The notes beneath the pieces are model-generated. The model was not told where the DNA came from, searched no databases, and saw only the letters and a list, made by a program, of their open reading frames with translations. Both the position numbers and the translations under genes were made by a program. From UBA1275 sp002323515 (GTDB lineage: Bacteria; Bacteroidota; Rhodothermia; Balneolales; Balneolaceae), in assembly GCA_964007875.1 (NCBI GenBank), contig CAXGAH010000005.1, forward strand, positions 62,001 to 126,000: a DNA stretch of 64,000 nucleotides, written 5' to 3'. Numbering within the stretch: position 1 is the stretch's first letter; each line of letters opens with the position of its first letter. Below, piece by piece: positions 41,884 to 51,023 of this stretch.

Positions 41884-42438
41884 ATGATTTTTTTCCGCAC
41901 ACAAATTTTTAAGAAAGTTAGCTTGAGCCTACTGCTATTTGCGTTCATTATTCAGAGCATACCCATGCTCGAAAATGAACTCGAGAATCAGCGGTTTACT
42001 CAATGGCTCAACAAACACTTTGATCGCTCACTGACTGCAAATCAGTATCCTGAGCTGTCGGATCCAGAAAACCTTGAGTCAATACGTCTACACCTTCAGA
42101 AATTATGGAATGAAAGCGAAAATGTGGATCAATGGACTATTGCAGTCAAGGATTATCTAAAACAAAAAAATCTGGATCAAGAACTTCTCGAAGAGTGGAA
42201 TATGCTGGATCATATGGATCAGCATCAGGACATGGCCATACTTCAGGAGCCACGTGCGTACGCACTCAATAATCAGGCCCAAGATAAATCACCAAAACTT
42301 ACAAGTCCTGCCCATTTAGTTGAGCCCACTGCGCATAAAAACCAAAAAGTTTCATTCACCACCCTTCTCAGGCTAAACTACTCTTCTACTTCGAAAGAGC
42401 GTCCTATGGGTAGTGGAATCGCCATTGGTGCTCCTTAG
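41884..42438 (+). CDS. Membrane-anchored or secreted protein of unknown function
   Basis: A 184-residue protein I do not recognise. The N-terminus has a basic start and a hydrophobic stretch (KKVSLSLLLFAFIIQSIPML, about 10-29), a signal peptide or single anchor. The remainder is hydrophilic, rich in Asp, Gln, Asn and Leu, with probable helices at about 60-110. The C-terminal third is Ser/Thr/Pro-rich. Being 24 bases after uvrA and 83 before secD, on the same strand, it is in the same gene run. No enzyme motif is visible. It may be lineage-specific. Confidence 0.6.
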   Translation: MIFFRTQIFKKVSLSLLLFAFIIQSIPMLENELENQRFTQWLNKHFDRSLTANQYPELSDPENLESIRLHLQKLWNESENVDQWTIAVKDYLKQKNLDQELLEEWNMLDHMDQHQDMAILQEPRAYALNNQAQDKSPKLTSPAHLVEPTAHKNQKVSFTTLLRLNYSSTSKERPMGSGIAIGAP

Positions 42439-42465
42439 CTCCCATTACTTAGCTTTTTCTTTTTA

Positions 42466-42484
42466 GGTTCGAATAAAGCGAACC
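42466..42484 (+). terminator. Hairpin before secD, possible attenuator or weak terminator
   Basis: GGTTCG (42466-42471) pairs with CGAACC (42479-42484) around a 7-base loop, and CTCCC then a short T-run follow. It lies between the unknown gene and secD. The T-run is late and short, so it would stop transcription only partly, if at all. Confidence 0.3.
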
Positions 42485-42521
42485 CTCCCATCATTTTTAC
42501 TAACAACAAAACACTATTATC

Positions 42522-44336
42522 ATGCAAGGAAACGGATTTAAACTCGGTGTAATTGCTGCTTTTTTTGCCCTTACACTATTTTACTTGTATCCAACCATTA
42601 TTTGGAACTTGGAACAACGTCAAATGAGTACCTTCACAGAAGAAGAACGTACTCAATACGAAATGGATAACGCTGAAAAACTTTCCAACCTAAAAGAAAA
42701 TATCCTTTCATTGGGCTTGGATTTGCAAGGCGGGATGCATGTTACTCTTGAGGTTGGTACTCCGCAACTAATTTTAGAACTAGCAGGAAGTAACCGCGAT
42801 AGCGAGCTCGACGAAGTTGTTCAGCTAGCTCAAGAAGTAGCAGAGGAAAACGACACTGATTTCATTAACGAAATGCAGCTCGAGTTTGAGAGAAGAGACC
42901 CAGATGCTCGACTAAGTCGGTATTATCGAAGCGAATCTCAAGACATCACACGCCGTTCAACTAATGACGAGATTGTAGCCTTTCTTAAAATACAAAGAGA
43001 TGCAGCTCTCGACCGAGCTATTGAAATTATACGAACTCGAGTCGACCGCTTTGGTGTAACTGAACCATCTATTGTTAAACAGGGACAGAGTCGCATTGTA
43101 GTAGAGCTACCTGGTGTAGATGACGAAGAACGAGTGCGAAATTTATTAAAAGGTACCGCGCGTCTAGAATTCCGAACGGGTGCAGATGCCCAAGACTTCT
43201 CTAATTTCAGAAACCGTGCCATCGAATTTTACAACGTGGAAGCGGATAGTTCTGACAGCCTAAACCTAAGCGGTCCCTCCAACACTCTTCTGGAGCGAAT
43301 GTCTTTCATTCAAACCCAAAGTCCCTACGTTTTTGGGTATGCAATAGCCGAAGATACCGCGGCGATTATTGACTTGCTTAGCACATCTGACATTCAACGC
43401 TTAATGCCCCGGAATACCGTCGTCCTTTGGGGTTCACGATCACTTAGCTTCGAAGGTGGAGTAGAACAGTTTGCTCTATACGGGGTACGAGATAATGCCG
43501 AATTGACTGGGGAAGTGATTGAAGAAGCATCTATTCAGTTCGATCCAACCACTAATGTTCCAGAGGTTTCTATGGGAATGAACAGTGAAGGCGCGAGAGT
43601 ATGGAGTCGAATTACGGGAGCCAATATTGGTAAACCCATTGCTATTGTACTTGACGGATATGTGGTCTCCTACCCGAATGTATCAACTAAGATTACCGGT
43701 GGAAATTCCAGCATTACGGGCCTAGAAAATGTAGCAGAAGCCGAAGATTTAGTGAATATTTTACTATCTGGTGCTCTGCCAGCCCCACTTCGGATTATGG
43801 AAGAGCGAACCGTTGGTGCTACCTTGGGTGAAAGCTCTATTCAAGCAGGCTTTCGATCGGTACTTTTTGGACTATCCATTGTGGCAATCTTCATGATCGT
43901 ATATTACCGAACAGGTGGTGGAGTTGCCGATTTAGCTCTTCTACTAAACATCATTTTTATCCTCGGTATTCTTGCAGGATTCAAAGCGACTTTAACCTTA
44001 CCTGGTATGGCAGGTATCGTATTAACCATCGGTATGGCGGTCGATGCCAACGTGCTAATATTTGATCGAATTCGTGAAGAACAACGAAGTGGAAAAACCA
44101 TGAAAGCTGCAATTTCAGCTGGTTATGCGAATGCGATGAGTGCCATCATTGATGCTAACGTAACCACAGGTTTTGTGGCCTTAATTTTAATGAGTTTTGG
44201 AGTAGGACCTATAAAAGGTTTTGCTGTTACTCTGCTTGCGGGTATTGCATGTTCACTCTTTAGTGCCATCGTTATCACGCGCGTAGTCATAGACTACTTA
44301 ACCCGCAAAAACACAGAAGCGGTTAGCTTCGGTTAA
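42522..44336 (+). CDS. secD: Protein translocase subunit SecD
   Basis: A 604-residue protein with one N-terminal helix (8-25), a large periplasmic P1 domain (about 60-400) and five C-terminal helices of the RND type. The family segments LGLDLQGGMHVTLEV near residue 67, IVVELPGVDD near 194 and GMAVDANVLIFDRIREE near 504 are visible. With SecF it pulls exported proteins out of the Sec channel using the proton (or sodium) gradient. It is separate from secF, 28 bases apart, whereas most Bacteroidota carry a fused secDF. Confidence 0.96.
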   Translation: MQGNGFKLGVIAAFFALTLFYLYPTIIWNLEQRQMSTFTEEERTQYEMDNAEKLSNLKENILSLGLDLQGGMHVTLEVGTPQLILELAGSNRDSELDEVVQLAQEVAEENDTDFINEMQLEFERRDPDARLSRYYRSESQDITRRSTNDEIVAFLKIQRDAALDRAIEIIRTRVDRFGVTEPSIVKQGQSRIVVELPGVDDEERVRNLLKGTARLEFRTGADAQDFSNFRNRAIEFYNVEADSSDSLNLSGPSNTLLERMSFIQTQSPYVFGYAIAEDTAAIIDLLSTSDIQRLMPRNTVVLWGSRSLSFEGGVEQFALYGVRDNAELTGEVIEEASIQFDPTTNVPEVSMGMNSEGARVWSRITGANIGKPIAIVLDGYVVSYPNVSTKITGGNSSITGLENVAEAEDLVNILLSGALPAPLRIMEERTVGATLGESSIQAGFRSVLFGLSIVAIFMIVYYRTGGGVADLALLLNIIFILGILAGFKATLTLPGMAGIVLTIGMAVDANVLIFDRIREEQRSGKTMKAAISAGYANAMSAIIDANVTTGFVALILMSFGVGPIKGFAVTLLAGIACSLFSAIVITRVVIDYLTRKNTEAVSFG

Positions 44337-44364
44337 TAAAAATTTAAAATAAAAGGTACTTCTT

Positions 44365-45276
44365 ATGAGATGGTTTGAAACACCCAGTTTTGATTTTTTA
44401 GGCAAACGTAAAGTTGCCTACACCCTTTCTAGTGTCATTTTTATAGCATCCTTAGCTATAATTTTTACAAAGGGCTTACAGTATGGAATTGACTTCCGAG
44501 GGGGTAAAGAATTCGTTTATATATTCGACGCTCCAGTAAACACGCAAGATGTTCGGTCCTTCTTAACCGAACCACTAGGTTCATCACCAGAAGTAAAGCT
44601 CTTTGGTTCTGATAGTGAAATACTCATCCGAACCGACAATGAACTAAGCACAGATGAAGTGCAAAACGTTATTGAAGACGCCATTAGTGCCAAGTTCAGC
44701 GATGCTACCTTCAGCATGGAAAAGAGCGATTCAATTGGTCCCCGATTTGCGGAGGATTTAAAAGGAGCAGCTGCTCAATCCGTCGTTTACGCGATTGTTA
44801 TCATTTTCCTTTACATCCTAATTCGATTCCGAAAATGGACTTTTTCAGCGGGAGCGGTTGCTGCATTGCTTCATGATGTGGTAATCACACTAGGCATATT
44901 TACCTTGCTGAGCGATGTAGTCTCATTCAATTTATTAATCGATCAAAATATTATTGCAGCCTTTCTAACCATTGTTGGTTACTCCTTAAATGATACTGTG
45001 GTTGTATTTGACAGGATTCGAGAAAATAAATTGGTTCATAAAGGCATGGACACTATTGAAATGTTCAATAAAAGTCTAAACGATACACTCAGCCGAACAG
45101 TAATTACTTCATTAACTACCTTCTTTGTGGTAACTATTCTGTTTATATTCGGTGGAGAGGTCTTGAAAGGTTTGTCTTTTGCACTTATAATAGGTGTAAT
45201 TTTAGGTACCTATAGCTCACTTTTTGTAGCTAGCCCTCTTGTACTTGAATTAGATACAAAAAAAACCACTAAATAA
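44365..45276 (+). CDS. secF: Protein translocase subunit SecF
   Basis: A 303-residue partner of SecD. The N-terminal helix is followed by GIDFRGGKEFVYIF (near 40-53), a small periplasmic domain and then five helices with the SVVYAIVIIFLYILIRFR and YSLNDTVVVFDRIRENK segments (the latter near 209-225). It has the usual length of stand-alone SecF. The ATG is preceded by AAAGG at a fair spacing. The 14-base gap to the STAS gene keeps them in one transcript. Confidence 0.96.
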   Translation: MRWFETPSFDFLGKRKVAYTLSSVIFIASLAIIFTKGLQYGIDFRGGKEFVYIFDAPVNTQDVRSFLTEPLGSSPEVKLFGSDSEILIRTDNELSTDEVQNVIEDAISAKFSDATFSMEKSDSIGPRFAEDLKGAAAQSVVYAIVIIFLYILIRFRKWTFSAGAVAALLHDVVITLGIFTLLSDVVSFNLLIDQNIIAAFLTIVGYSLNDTVVVFDRIRENKLVHKGMDTIEMFNKSLNDTLSRTVITSLTTFFVVTILFIFGGEVLKGLSFALIIGVILGTYSSLFVASPLVLELDTKKTTK

Positions 45277-45290
45277 ACCTTAGTATTATC

Positions 45291-45638
45291 ATGAGTTATC
45301 AAACGTCAGAACGTTACAACTGCGTTGTCATTCAATTTAAAGGCAATGTTATGGGAGGACCCGATGCGGTCAGTTTGAACGAAGAATTACACGCCTTAAT
45401 CGATTTAAATAAAACAAATATAATTGTTGATTTATCTAAGGTAAAGTTTATGAATTCTTCGGGTTTAGGCATGCTTATAGGTGGGCTTACCACTATGAAA
45501 AAAGCGGGAGGCGATCTACGAATTGCCAATGCAACCGATAAAATTCAAAGCCTTTTGGTCGTAACCAAACTCATCACAGTGTTTAAACATTTCCATTCGG
45601 TGGATGATGCGGTAGCATCTTACAAAGAAGATGCCTAA
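45291..45638 (+). CDS. STAS-domain anti-sigma factor antagonist
   Basis: A 115-residue single STAS domain of the SpoIIAA/RsbV type. The phosphorylatable serine would be in KFMNSSGLGML (near residue 58), the canonical DSSGLG site with Asn for Asp. These proteins bind an anti-sigma kinase and release a sigma factor, or act in other partner-switch modules. No kinase, phosphatase or sigma gene is nearby, so the partner is unknown. It is the last gene before a strong terminator. The Asn in place of Asp may be neutral, as it is found in other antagonists. Confidence 0.9.
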   Translation: MSYQTSERYNCVVIQFKGNVMGGPDAVSLNEELHALIDLNKTNIIVDLSKVKFMNSSGLGMLIGGLTTMKKAGGDLRIANATDKIQSLLVVTKLITVFKHFHSVDDAVASYKEDA

Positions 45639-45667
45639 CACCCTAGACTTATCATTAGTCTTAACTA

Positions 45668-45697
45668 AGGGGTGTAGCTTAATACACCCCTTTTTTA
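45668..45697 (+). terminator. Strong intrinsic terminator after the uvrA-secDF-STAS run
   Basis: The stem AGGGGTGTA (45668-45676) pairs perfectly with TACACCCCT (45683-45691) around a 6-base loop, followed at once by six T. It ends transcription 30 bases after the STAS stop codon and isolates purA. Confidence 0.93.
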
Positions 45698-45735
45698 TTG
45701 TTTGTCTTTATTTATTGATCACTTAGCAATCATTT

Positions 45736-47010
45736 ATGTCTACCAGAGTAGTAATTGGCGCCCAATGGGGCGATGAAGGAAAAGGTAAAATAGTTGACCT
45801 TCTTAGTAAAGAATCTCGATATATAGTACGATTCCAAGGAGGTGCAAATGCCGGCCATACCCTTAAATTTGACGATAAAGAAGTAGTACTTCATCTCATC
45901 CCATCGGGCATTTTTAATGGAGATGGGATTTGTATAATCGGGAATGGTGTTGTCATCGACCCTATTGCATTACTAGAAGAAATCGATCAAGTTTACTCAA
46001 TGGGCTTTAGCCTAGAGAACCGATTCTTCATTTCAGAAACAGCCCATGTAATCCTTCCTTATCACAAGATTCTTGACCAAATGAAGGAAAAAAATAAAGG
46101 TGCCAAAGCTATTGGTACTACAGGGCGTGGTATTGGGCCTGCTTATGTGAGTAAAGTAGCGAGAATTGGGATCCGGATGATTGATTTGTTAGATACGGAG
46201 GTACTTCATCAAAAGCTCATTCAAAATATAGAAGACATAAATCGGGCTCTTGAAAATATTTATGAAGAACCAACTATCGATGCCCAAGAACTAATTAATG
46301 AGCTTGAAGGCGCTATTGCTAAATTAAGCCCTTACATTTGTAACACTACACACATGTTACATGAAGCGCTTGAGAGGGATGAAAATATATTGCTAGAAGG
46401 GGCTCAGGGATGCCTACTAGATGTTGACCATGGAACCTACCCCTACGTAACCTCCTCATCTCCTACGTCTGGTGGAGCCTGTACCGGTAGCGGTATTCCA
46501 CCCTTAGCTATTACCCAAGCAATGGGGATCACCAAAGCTTATTGTACTCGAGTTGGAAATGGCCCCTTTCCCACAGAACTCATTGAAAAAACGGGTGAAT
46601 TACTTCGCAAAAAAGGTCATGAATTTGGTGCAACTACAGGGCGCCCACGCCGATGTGGGTGGCTGGATTTGGTTGCGTTAAAGTATGCATGCCGGATAAA
46701 TGGACTTAATGAATTAACGCTAACCAAGATGGATGTGATGGATGGCTTTGACATCATTAAAGTCTGTACATCCTACCAAATTGATGAGGTAGAAACCAAA
46801 GTGTTCCCTTTGGGCCTCAATAACCTGGAAAAAGTGGAACCTATATACACGGAACTGCAAGGTTGGGATCAAGATATTTCAGGTATCACCACCTGGAACG
46901 AATTACCTAGCTCAGCTCAAGAATATATTCGATTTATTGAAGATTATTTAGGTGTTCCTTTTAAAATTATTTCTACAGGACCTAAGCGAAATGAAACCAT
47001 TATTCGATAG
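45736..47010 (+). CDS. purA: Adenylosuccinate synthetase
   Basis: A 424-residue enzyme that joins IMP and aspartate with GTP in AMP synthesis. The GTP-binding start GAQWGDEGKGKIVDLL is at residues 8-23 and GRGIGPAYV near 132, both conserved; the catalytic GGANAGHT is near 35-42. It follows the terminator by 38 bases and must have its own promoter. Its last 11 bases overlap the convergent symporter gene. Confidence 0.97.
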   Translation: MSTRVVIGAQWGDEGKGKIVDLLSKESRYIVRFQGGANAGHTLKFDDKEVVLHLIPSGIFNGDGICIIGNGVVIDPIALLEEIDQVYSMGFSLENRFFISETAHVILPYHKILDQMKEKNKGAKAIGTTGRGIGPAYVSKVARIGIRMIDLLDTEVLHQKLIQNIEDINRALENIYEEPTIDAQELINELEGAIAKLSPYICNTTHMLHEALERDENILLEGAQGCLLDVDHGTYPYVTSSSPTSGGACTGSGIPPLAITQAMGITKAYCTRVGNGPFPTELIEKTGELLRKKGHEFGATTGRPRRCGWLDLVALKYACRINGLNELTLTKMDVMDGFDIIKVCTSYQIDEVETKVFPLGLNNLEKVEPIYTELQGWDQDISGITTWNELPSSAQEYIRFIEDYLGVPFKIISTGPKRNETIIR

Positions 47011-48577
47011 TTTTAGTATTCTTTCTAACACGGGCAGATACTTCCCCGATCAGTACAACTATAGCAGCACCAACAGCGGTATATAGTGGCCATGCAAGAG
47101 CTAGAGGCTCACCGGGTAGTAGGTTTTGGACTGGACCATTTACCATGAACAGCAGACTTATCAACCCAGAGAAAAAACCTGTCAATGCATCTCTGGATTG
47201 AGCTTTATTGCTAATCAAACCCAATAAAAAAGCTCCTAACAACCCACCATAGGTATAGGAAGCTATTCCTAAGCCAAATTCGACTACCGTTGGTCGTTCC
47301 CCAGCCTGAAGTTGCAGGGAGGTAAATATAAGGGCGGAAATACTTAACACAATTCCCCATATAAGAGTAATGCCTCTTGACAAGCTAAGTTCTTCCACAG
47401 CGCTTAATACTTTTTTACGGTAAGGAATAATTATATCATATAATGTGGTAGAGGCTAAAGCATTTAATGATGAACTTAAACTACTCATTGCAGCGGCAAA
47501 CAAAGCGGCTACAATAAGTCCAGAGACTCCAACGGGCATTTGTTCTACAATGTACTTGGCGAATATTTCATCCTGAGTTCGTAACCCAAGAGCAGCCACA
47601 TCTGCCCCTTCGTAAAAGGTATAAAGAAATAATCCAATAAATAGAAATAATGAAAATTGTAGAATAACCACAATACCACTTCCAATAAGTGCTTTTTGCC
47701 CAGAACCTAACGATCCTGTTGCAAGCAAACGTTGTACGAGCAAATGATCCGTGCCATGAGATGCCAAAGAAAAAACCGCCCCACCAATTAAGGATATGCC
47801 AAAGACGTAGGGTTGCTCCAAATAGCTTTTCCAACTTCCCTCCCATCCCCAGTCAAACCATTGCGTTTTTCCAGAAGCTACCACCGCCTGATGAAACGAT
47901 TGCCAACCATCGGGCAGGGCTTGAAACAATAGCAGCCCAGCAAGAATAGCACCTCCGAGATACACCCCAAGTTGAATCACATCCATCCATACCACCGCCT
48001 TAATTCCTCCTAAAAATGTATACAAAAGTGTAACCAAGGTGATGAGTAGTATAGCCATTACATATAGTTGAAAATCACTCCATGCCTCGAATACTCCCCA
48101 AAAGCGTAATAAAACAGTCAAAGGAATGGCCGTGGCAAATAAACGAACCCCGTCTGCTAATAGGCGTGTAAACATGAAGGTGATCGAGGTGGCATTCCGC
48201 ATGGAAGGACCAAATCGGCGTTCTAGAAAAGTGTAGGCTGTAAACATCTCACCCTCAAAATATCGAGGTAAAAATACCAGTGCGACAATCACTCTCCCAA
48301 TAAAATACCCAATAGTAATTTGCAAAAATGTAAGGTTACTACCGTAAGCAACTGCAGGAATACTAATAAAGGTTAGCGTGGAGGTCTCAGTGGCAACTAC
48401 AGAAAACAACACTGCCCACCATGGCAGCCCCTTTCCTCCTAAGAAGTAGTCCTTTGCGTTTTGTTGTTTACCCGAGGCTTTTAACCCGAAATATGCCACA
48501 AAGATCATGTAAACAACCCAAACAATATAATCTAACCAACCAAAAGCTGTTGCACTACTCTCCATTTCTAGGCCCAT
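47000..48577 (-). CDS. Sodium:solute symporter (SSS family)
   Basis: A 525-residue protein with about 13 membrane helices. The family segments are visible: KDYFLGGKGLPWWAVLFSVVATETST near residues 38-63, with the sodium-site Thr/Ser, GGIKAVVWMDVIQLGVYL near 190 and ALFAAAMSSLSSSLNALAS near 355. It takes up a solute, such as a sugar, sialic acid, amino acid, iodide or another anion, with Na+. The substrate cannot be told. The start overlaps rdgB by 10 bases and lies in the operon PfkB kinase-rdgB-symporter. A second ATG lies four codons downstream and could be the true start. Confidence 0.88.
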   Translation of the reverse strand: MGLEMESSATAFGWLDYIVWVVYMIFVAYFGLKASGKQQNAKDYFLGGKGLPWWAVLFSVVATETSTLTFISIPAVAYGSNLTFLQITIGYFIGRVIVALVFLPRYFEGEMFTAYTFLERRFGPSMRNATSITFMFTRLLADGVRLFATAIPLTVLLRFWGVFEAWSDFQLYVMAILLITLVTLLYTFLGGIKAVVWMDVIQLGVYLGGAILAGLLLFQALPDGWQSFHQAVVASGKTQWFDWGWEGSWKSYLEQPYVFGISLIGGAVFSLASHGTDHLLVQRLLATGSLGSGQKALIGSGIVVILQFSLFLFIGLFLYTFYEGADVAALGLRTQDEIFAKYIVEQMPVGVSGLIVAALFAAAMSSLSSSLNALASTTLYDIIIPYRKKVLSAVEELSLSRGITLIWGIVLSISALIFTSLQLQAGERPTVVEFGLGIASYTYGGLLGAFLLGLISNKAQSRDALTGFFSGLISLLFMVNGPVQNLLPGEPLALAWPLYTAVGAAIVVLIGEVSARVRKNTKTIE

Positions 48578-49152
48578 TTTTGTAAAAACACCACCGCCTC
48601 TTTCATCGCTAAACCTCTATGGCTAATTCTATTTTTTTGCTCAGAACCCATTTCAGCAAAACTTTGCTCAAATCCATCTGGCATGAAAATGGGGTCATAA
48701 CCAAAACCTTTTACTCCTTTCCTATATCTAGAAATTTGACCCGTGCAAACACCTTCAAAAATCCACTGTTTGTCTGCATCTACAAAGGCAACTACCGTTC
48801 GAAATTGAGCATTACGCTGCTCAATATCCTCCATTTCTGAGAGTAACTTTTCAACATTGTCATCATAGCTGGCTTGTTCTCCTGCATACCTAGCAGAATA
48901 GACCCCTGGCGCTCCATTCAAAGCTGAAACCTCTAAGCCAGTATCATCGGCCAAGCTAGGTAAGCCGGTTACCATTGCCACATAATGAGCTTTTTTCAAT
49001 GCATTTCCTTCTAAAGTCAACGCATCCTCATCTACCTCTTCGAGTTCTGGAAAATCAGCAGTGGATAAGACCCGAAGATCCGGTAAAGAAAGCAGTTCCC
49101 TCAGCTCTTCGATTTTGTTCGGGTTACGAGAGGCTAGAACAATTTCGTTCAT
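48568..49152 (-). CDS. rdgB: XTP/dITP diphosphatase (RdgB/HAM1)
   Basis: A 194-residue house-cleaning enzyme that hydrolyses dITP, dXTP and XTP. The N-terminal LASRNPNKIEELRELL (6-21) and the family motif DDTGLEVSALNGAPGVYSARYAG (split: DDTGLEV near 68, GVYSARYAG near 83) are present, and GYDPIFMPDG near 148 and SHRGLAM near 178 close the site. It is 1 base after the PfkB kinase gene and overlaps the symporter by 10 bases, so all three are translationally linked. Confidence 0.95.
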   Translation of the reverse strand: MNEIVLASRNPNKIEELRELLSLPDLRVLSTADFPELEEVDEDALTLEGNALKKAHYVAMVTGLPSLADDTGLEVSALNGAPGVYSARYAGEQASYDDNVEKLLSEMEDIEQRNAQFRTVVAFVDADKQWIFEGVCTGQISRYRKGVKGFGYDPIFMPDGFEQSFAEMGSEQKNRISHRGLAMKEAVVFLQKWA

Positions 49153-49153
49153 A

Positions 49154-50137
49154 TTACTTCAATAATTCATGCATTTGTTGCCAACTCAGTCTAGGGCCAT
49201 ATTGTCCAACTACTTTTGAGGCAGCTTTGGTCGCTAACTTACCCGATGCAGCGTAGTCTAATCCATTGGTAATCCCATATAAAAAACTACCCGCAAACAT
49301 ATCACCAGCTCCATTGGTATCTACAGCTTTAACTGGAAATGGCTCTATATCAATAAAGGTATCTCCATCAAAAATTATTGCTCCATTTTTACCCATCGTA
49401 ATAACAAAGCGCTTGGCATCTTTTTTTAATGCTTCACGAGCTTCCAGCAGGCTCGATACTCCCGTATAGGCTTTTGCTTCTTCTTCATTACAAAATAATA
49501 AATCGACAGACGCACCAATGACATCCTGAAATTTAGACCTAAACGCTTGAACTATAGAAGGGTCGGAAAGGGTAATAGAACTTCGTACTCCATGTTCTTC
49601 TGCAATAGAAAAGGTTTTTTTCATCGTATCAAAACCATCCTCGGTTGTAACTAAATATCCTTCAACATACACATACTCAGAGGATTGTATAGCTAAAGGT
49701 GAAAGTTCTTGTACGGACAACTCTGAACTTATTCCTAGATAAGTATTCATAGTTCGATCGGAGTCCTCAGAAACCATAACCAGACATTTACCCGTTGTCC
49801 CTGCTTGCCTTGCCTGGCCGTCTAAATTTGTTTGAACTCCCGCATTGGTCATATCGGCCAGATAGAAATCTCCAAATTCATCGGCTGCAACTTTGCAAGA
49901 ATAATAGGCACTACCTCCTAATTGACTAATTGCAATCATAGTATTTGCAGCTGACCCCCCTGATTTACGTTGATAATCGTGATGTAACATAGCCTCTAAC
50001 AAACGCTGTTGGGTTACTTCATCAACCAGCGTCATTAGTCCTTTAGCCACTTGCTGTTCTTCTAAAAATTCAGTGGAAATCTTACATTCTAAATCGACAA
50101 GGGCATTTCCAACCCCATATACATTATATTTTTTCAT
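49154..50137 (-). CDS. PfkB-family sugar/nucleoside kinase, adenosine-kinase-like
   Basis: A 327-residue ribokinase-fold protein. It has the first PfkB signature in SGGSAANTMIAISQLGG (near 57-73) and the second, with the catalytic Asp, in VDTNGAGDMFAGSFLYG (near 268-284). The N-terminal GVGNALVDLECKI resembles adenosine kinase and related cytidine/ribose kinases. The substrate could be adenosine, ribose or another nucleoside. Its operon partner, rdgB, also deals with nucleotides. A direct repeat lies just upstream of its start, listed separately. Confidence 0.88.
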   Translation of the reverse strand: MKKYNVYGVGNALVDLECKISTEFLEEQQVAKGLMTLVDEVTQQRLLEAMLHHDYQRKSGGSAANTMIAISQLGGSAYYSCKVAADEFGDFYLADMTNAGVQTNLDGQARQAGTTGKCLVMVSEDSDRTMNTYLGISSELSVQELSPLAIQSSEYVYVEGYLVTTEDGFDTMKKTFSIAEEHGVRSSITLSDPSIVQAFRSKFQDVIGASVDLLFCNEEEAKAYTGVSSLLEAREALKKDAKRFVITMGKNGAIIFDGDTFIDIEPFPVKAVDTNGAGDMFAGSFLYGITNGLDYAASGKLATKAASKVVGQYGPRLSWQQMHELLK

Positions 50138-50147
50138 GCTCTTTATG

Positions 50148-50170
50148 TTAGTACAAATTATTAGTACAAA
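50148..50170. repeat. Direct repeat TTAGTACAAA x 2 upstream of the PfkB kinase gene
   Basis: TTAGTACAAA occurs at 50148-50157 and 50161-50170, 3 bases apart, starting 11 bases before the start codon of the minus-strand operon. Two copies at this spacing look like a binding site for a regulator or part of the promoter. No further copy is visible nearby. Confidence 0.45.
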
Positions 50171-50279
50171 CCGAATGATGAATAACCAACAATCTGGCTA
50201 ATCAATGTGATGGTACCCAACAAGGTAAGCAGGCTAGAGATTCATAAAAAATCTTTCCTTAGACTCTCTATATTCTACC

Positions 50280-51023
50280 ATGTCATATACTTCCTTGATA
50301 CAGCACTTCAAACGGATGGCCGAAGGTTATCTTCCAGAAGAACCCTACTACTGTGAAATGCATCCTACCCCCTGGGATACCATTGGCTCACAAATTCGGA
50401 CCCATAGCACAAACCAGAACCCAGACCAGAGTCCACACAAACCTCTTAAAGACATTGTCTATACCGAAAGTGCTGTATGTATCCCACTTTATCAAGCCCC
50501 GTCCAACCGCATAGGACCAACCCCATCGTTTGAGGATGCTACACTTGAAATAATATACACCTTACGAAAACAGCACCTAAGCCATGGCGGGCAAATCAGT
50601 TTTCCTGGTGGGCGCCTTGACCCGAATGAAAAATCTGAACAAGCAGTGGCTAGAGAGATAGAAGAAGAAATATCCATTAAAGCTGAAACGGTTGAGCTCA
50701 TTGGAGAACTCCCAACCTTTTATTTACATCACAGTAAACACAAGATAATTCCTTTTATCGCATGGTTACATGATATAGAAAGTATGAATGCATGCCCCAA
50801 TGAGGTGGATGAAATCATTAGGGTACCCCATGAGCAGCTACTGGACACAAAACGAATAAAAATGGGACAATGGACCCTTCGTAATCAAATCTACAACGTA
50901 CCCTTTTACTATATACATCGAATCCCTTTGTGGGGAGCTACCGCTATGATTACAGCAGAATGGTTACGCTTTTATCAAACACTGAATGCGAATAAGAAAG
51001 GTTGGGATGACCTAACTAACTAA
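50280..51023 (+). CDS. Nudix hydrolase, CoA-pyrophosphatase-like
   Basis: A 247-residue protein. The Nudix box lies in GGRLDPNEKSEQAVAREIEEE (residues about 112-132), with the pattern GX5EX7REUXEE kept, but the Gly that normally follows is Ser (EEISI). The segment GGQISFPGG just before it is the mark of the CoA-diphosphatase (NudL) branch. It would remove 3',5'-ADP from CoA or a similar nucleoside diphosphate derivative. The N-terminal 70 residues are an unusual hydrophilic extension with no known motif. It overlaps the next gene by 12 bases, convergently. Confidence 0.85.
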   Translation: MSYTSLIQHFKRMAEGYLPEEPYYCEMHPTPWDTIGSQIRTHSTNQNPDQSPHKPLKDIVYTESAVCIPLYQAPSNRIGPTPSFEDATLEIIYTLRKQHLSHGGQISFPGGRLDPNEKSEQAVAREIEEEISIKAETVELIGELPTFYLHHSKHKIIPFIAWLHDIESMNACPNEVDEIIRVPHEQLLDTKRIKMGQWTLRNQIYNVPFYYIHRIPLWGATAMITAEWLRFYQTLNANKKGWDDLTN

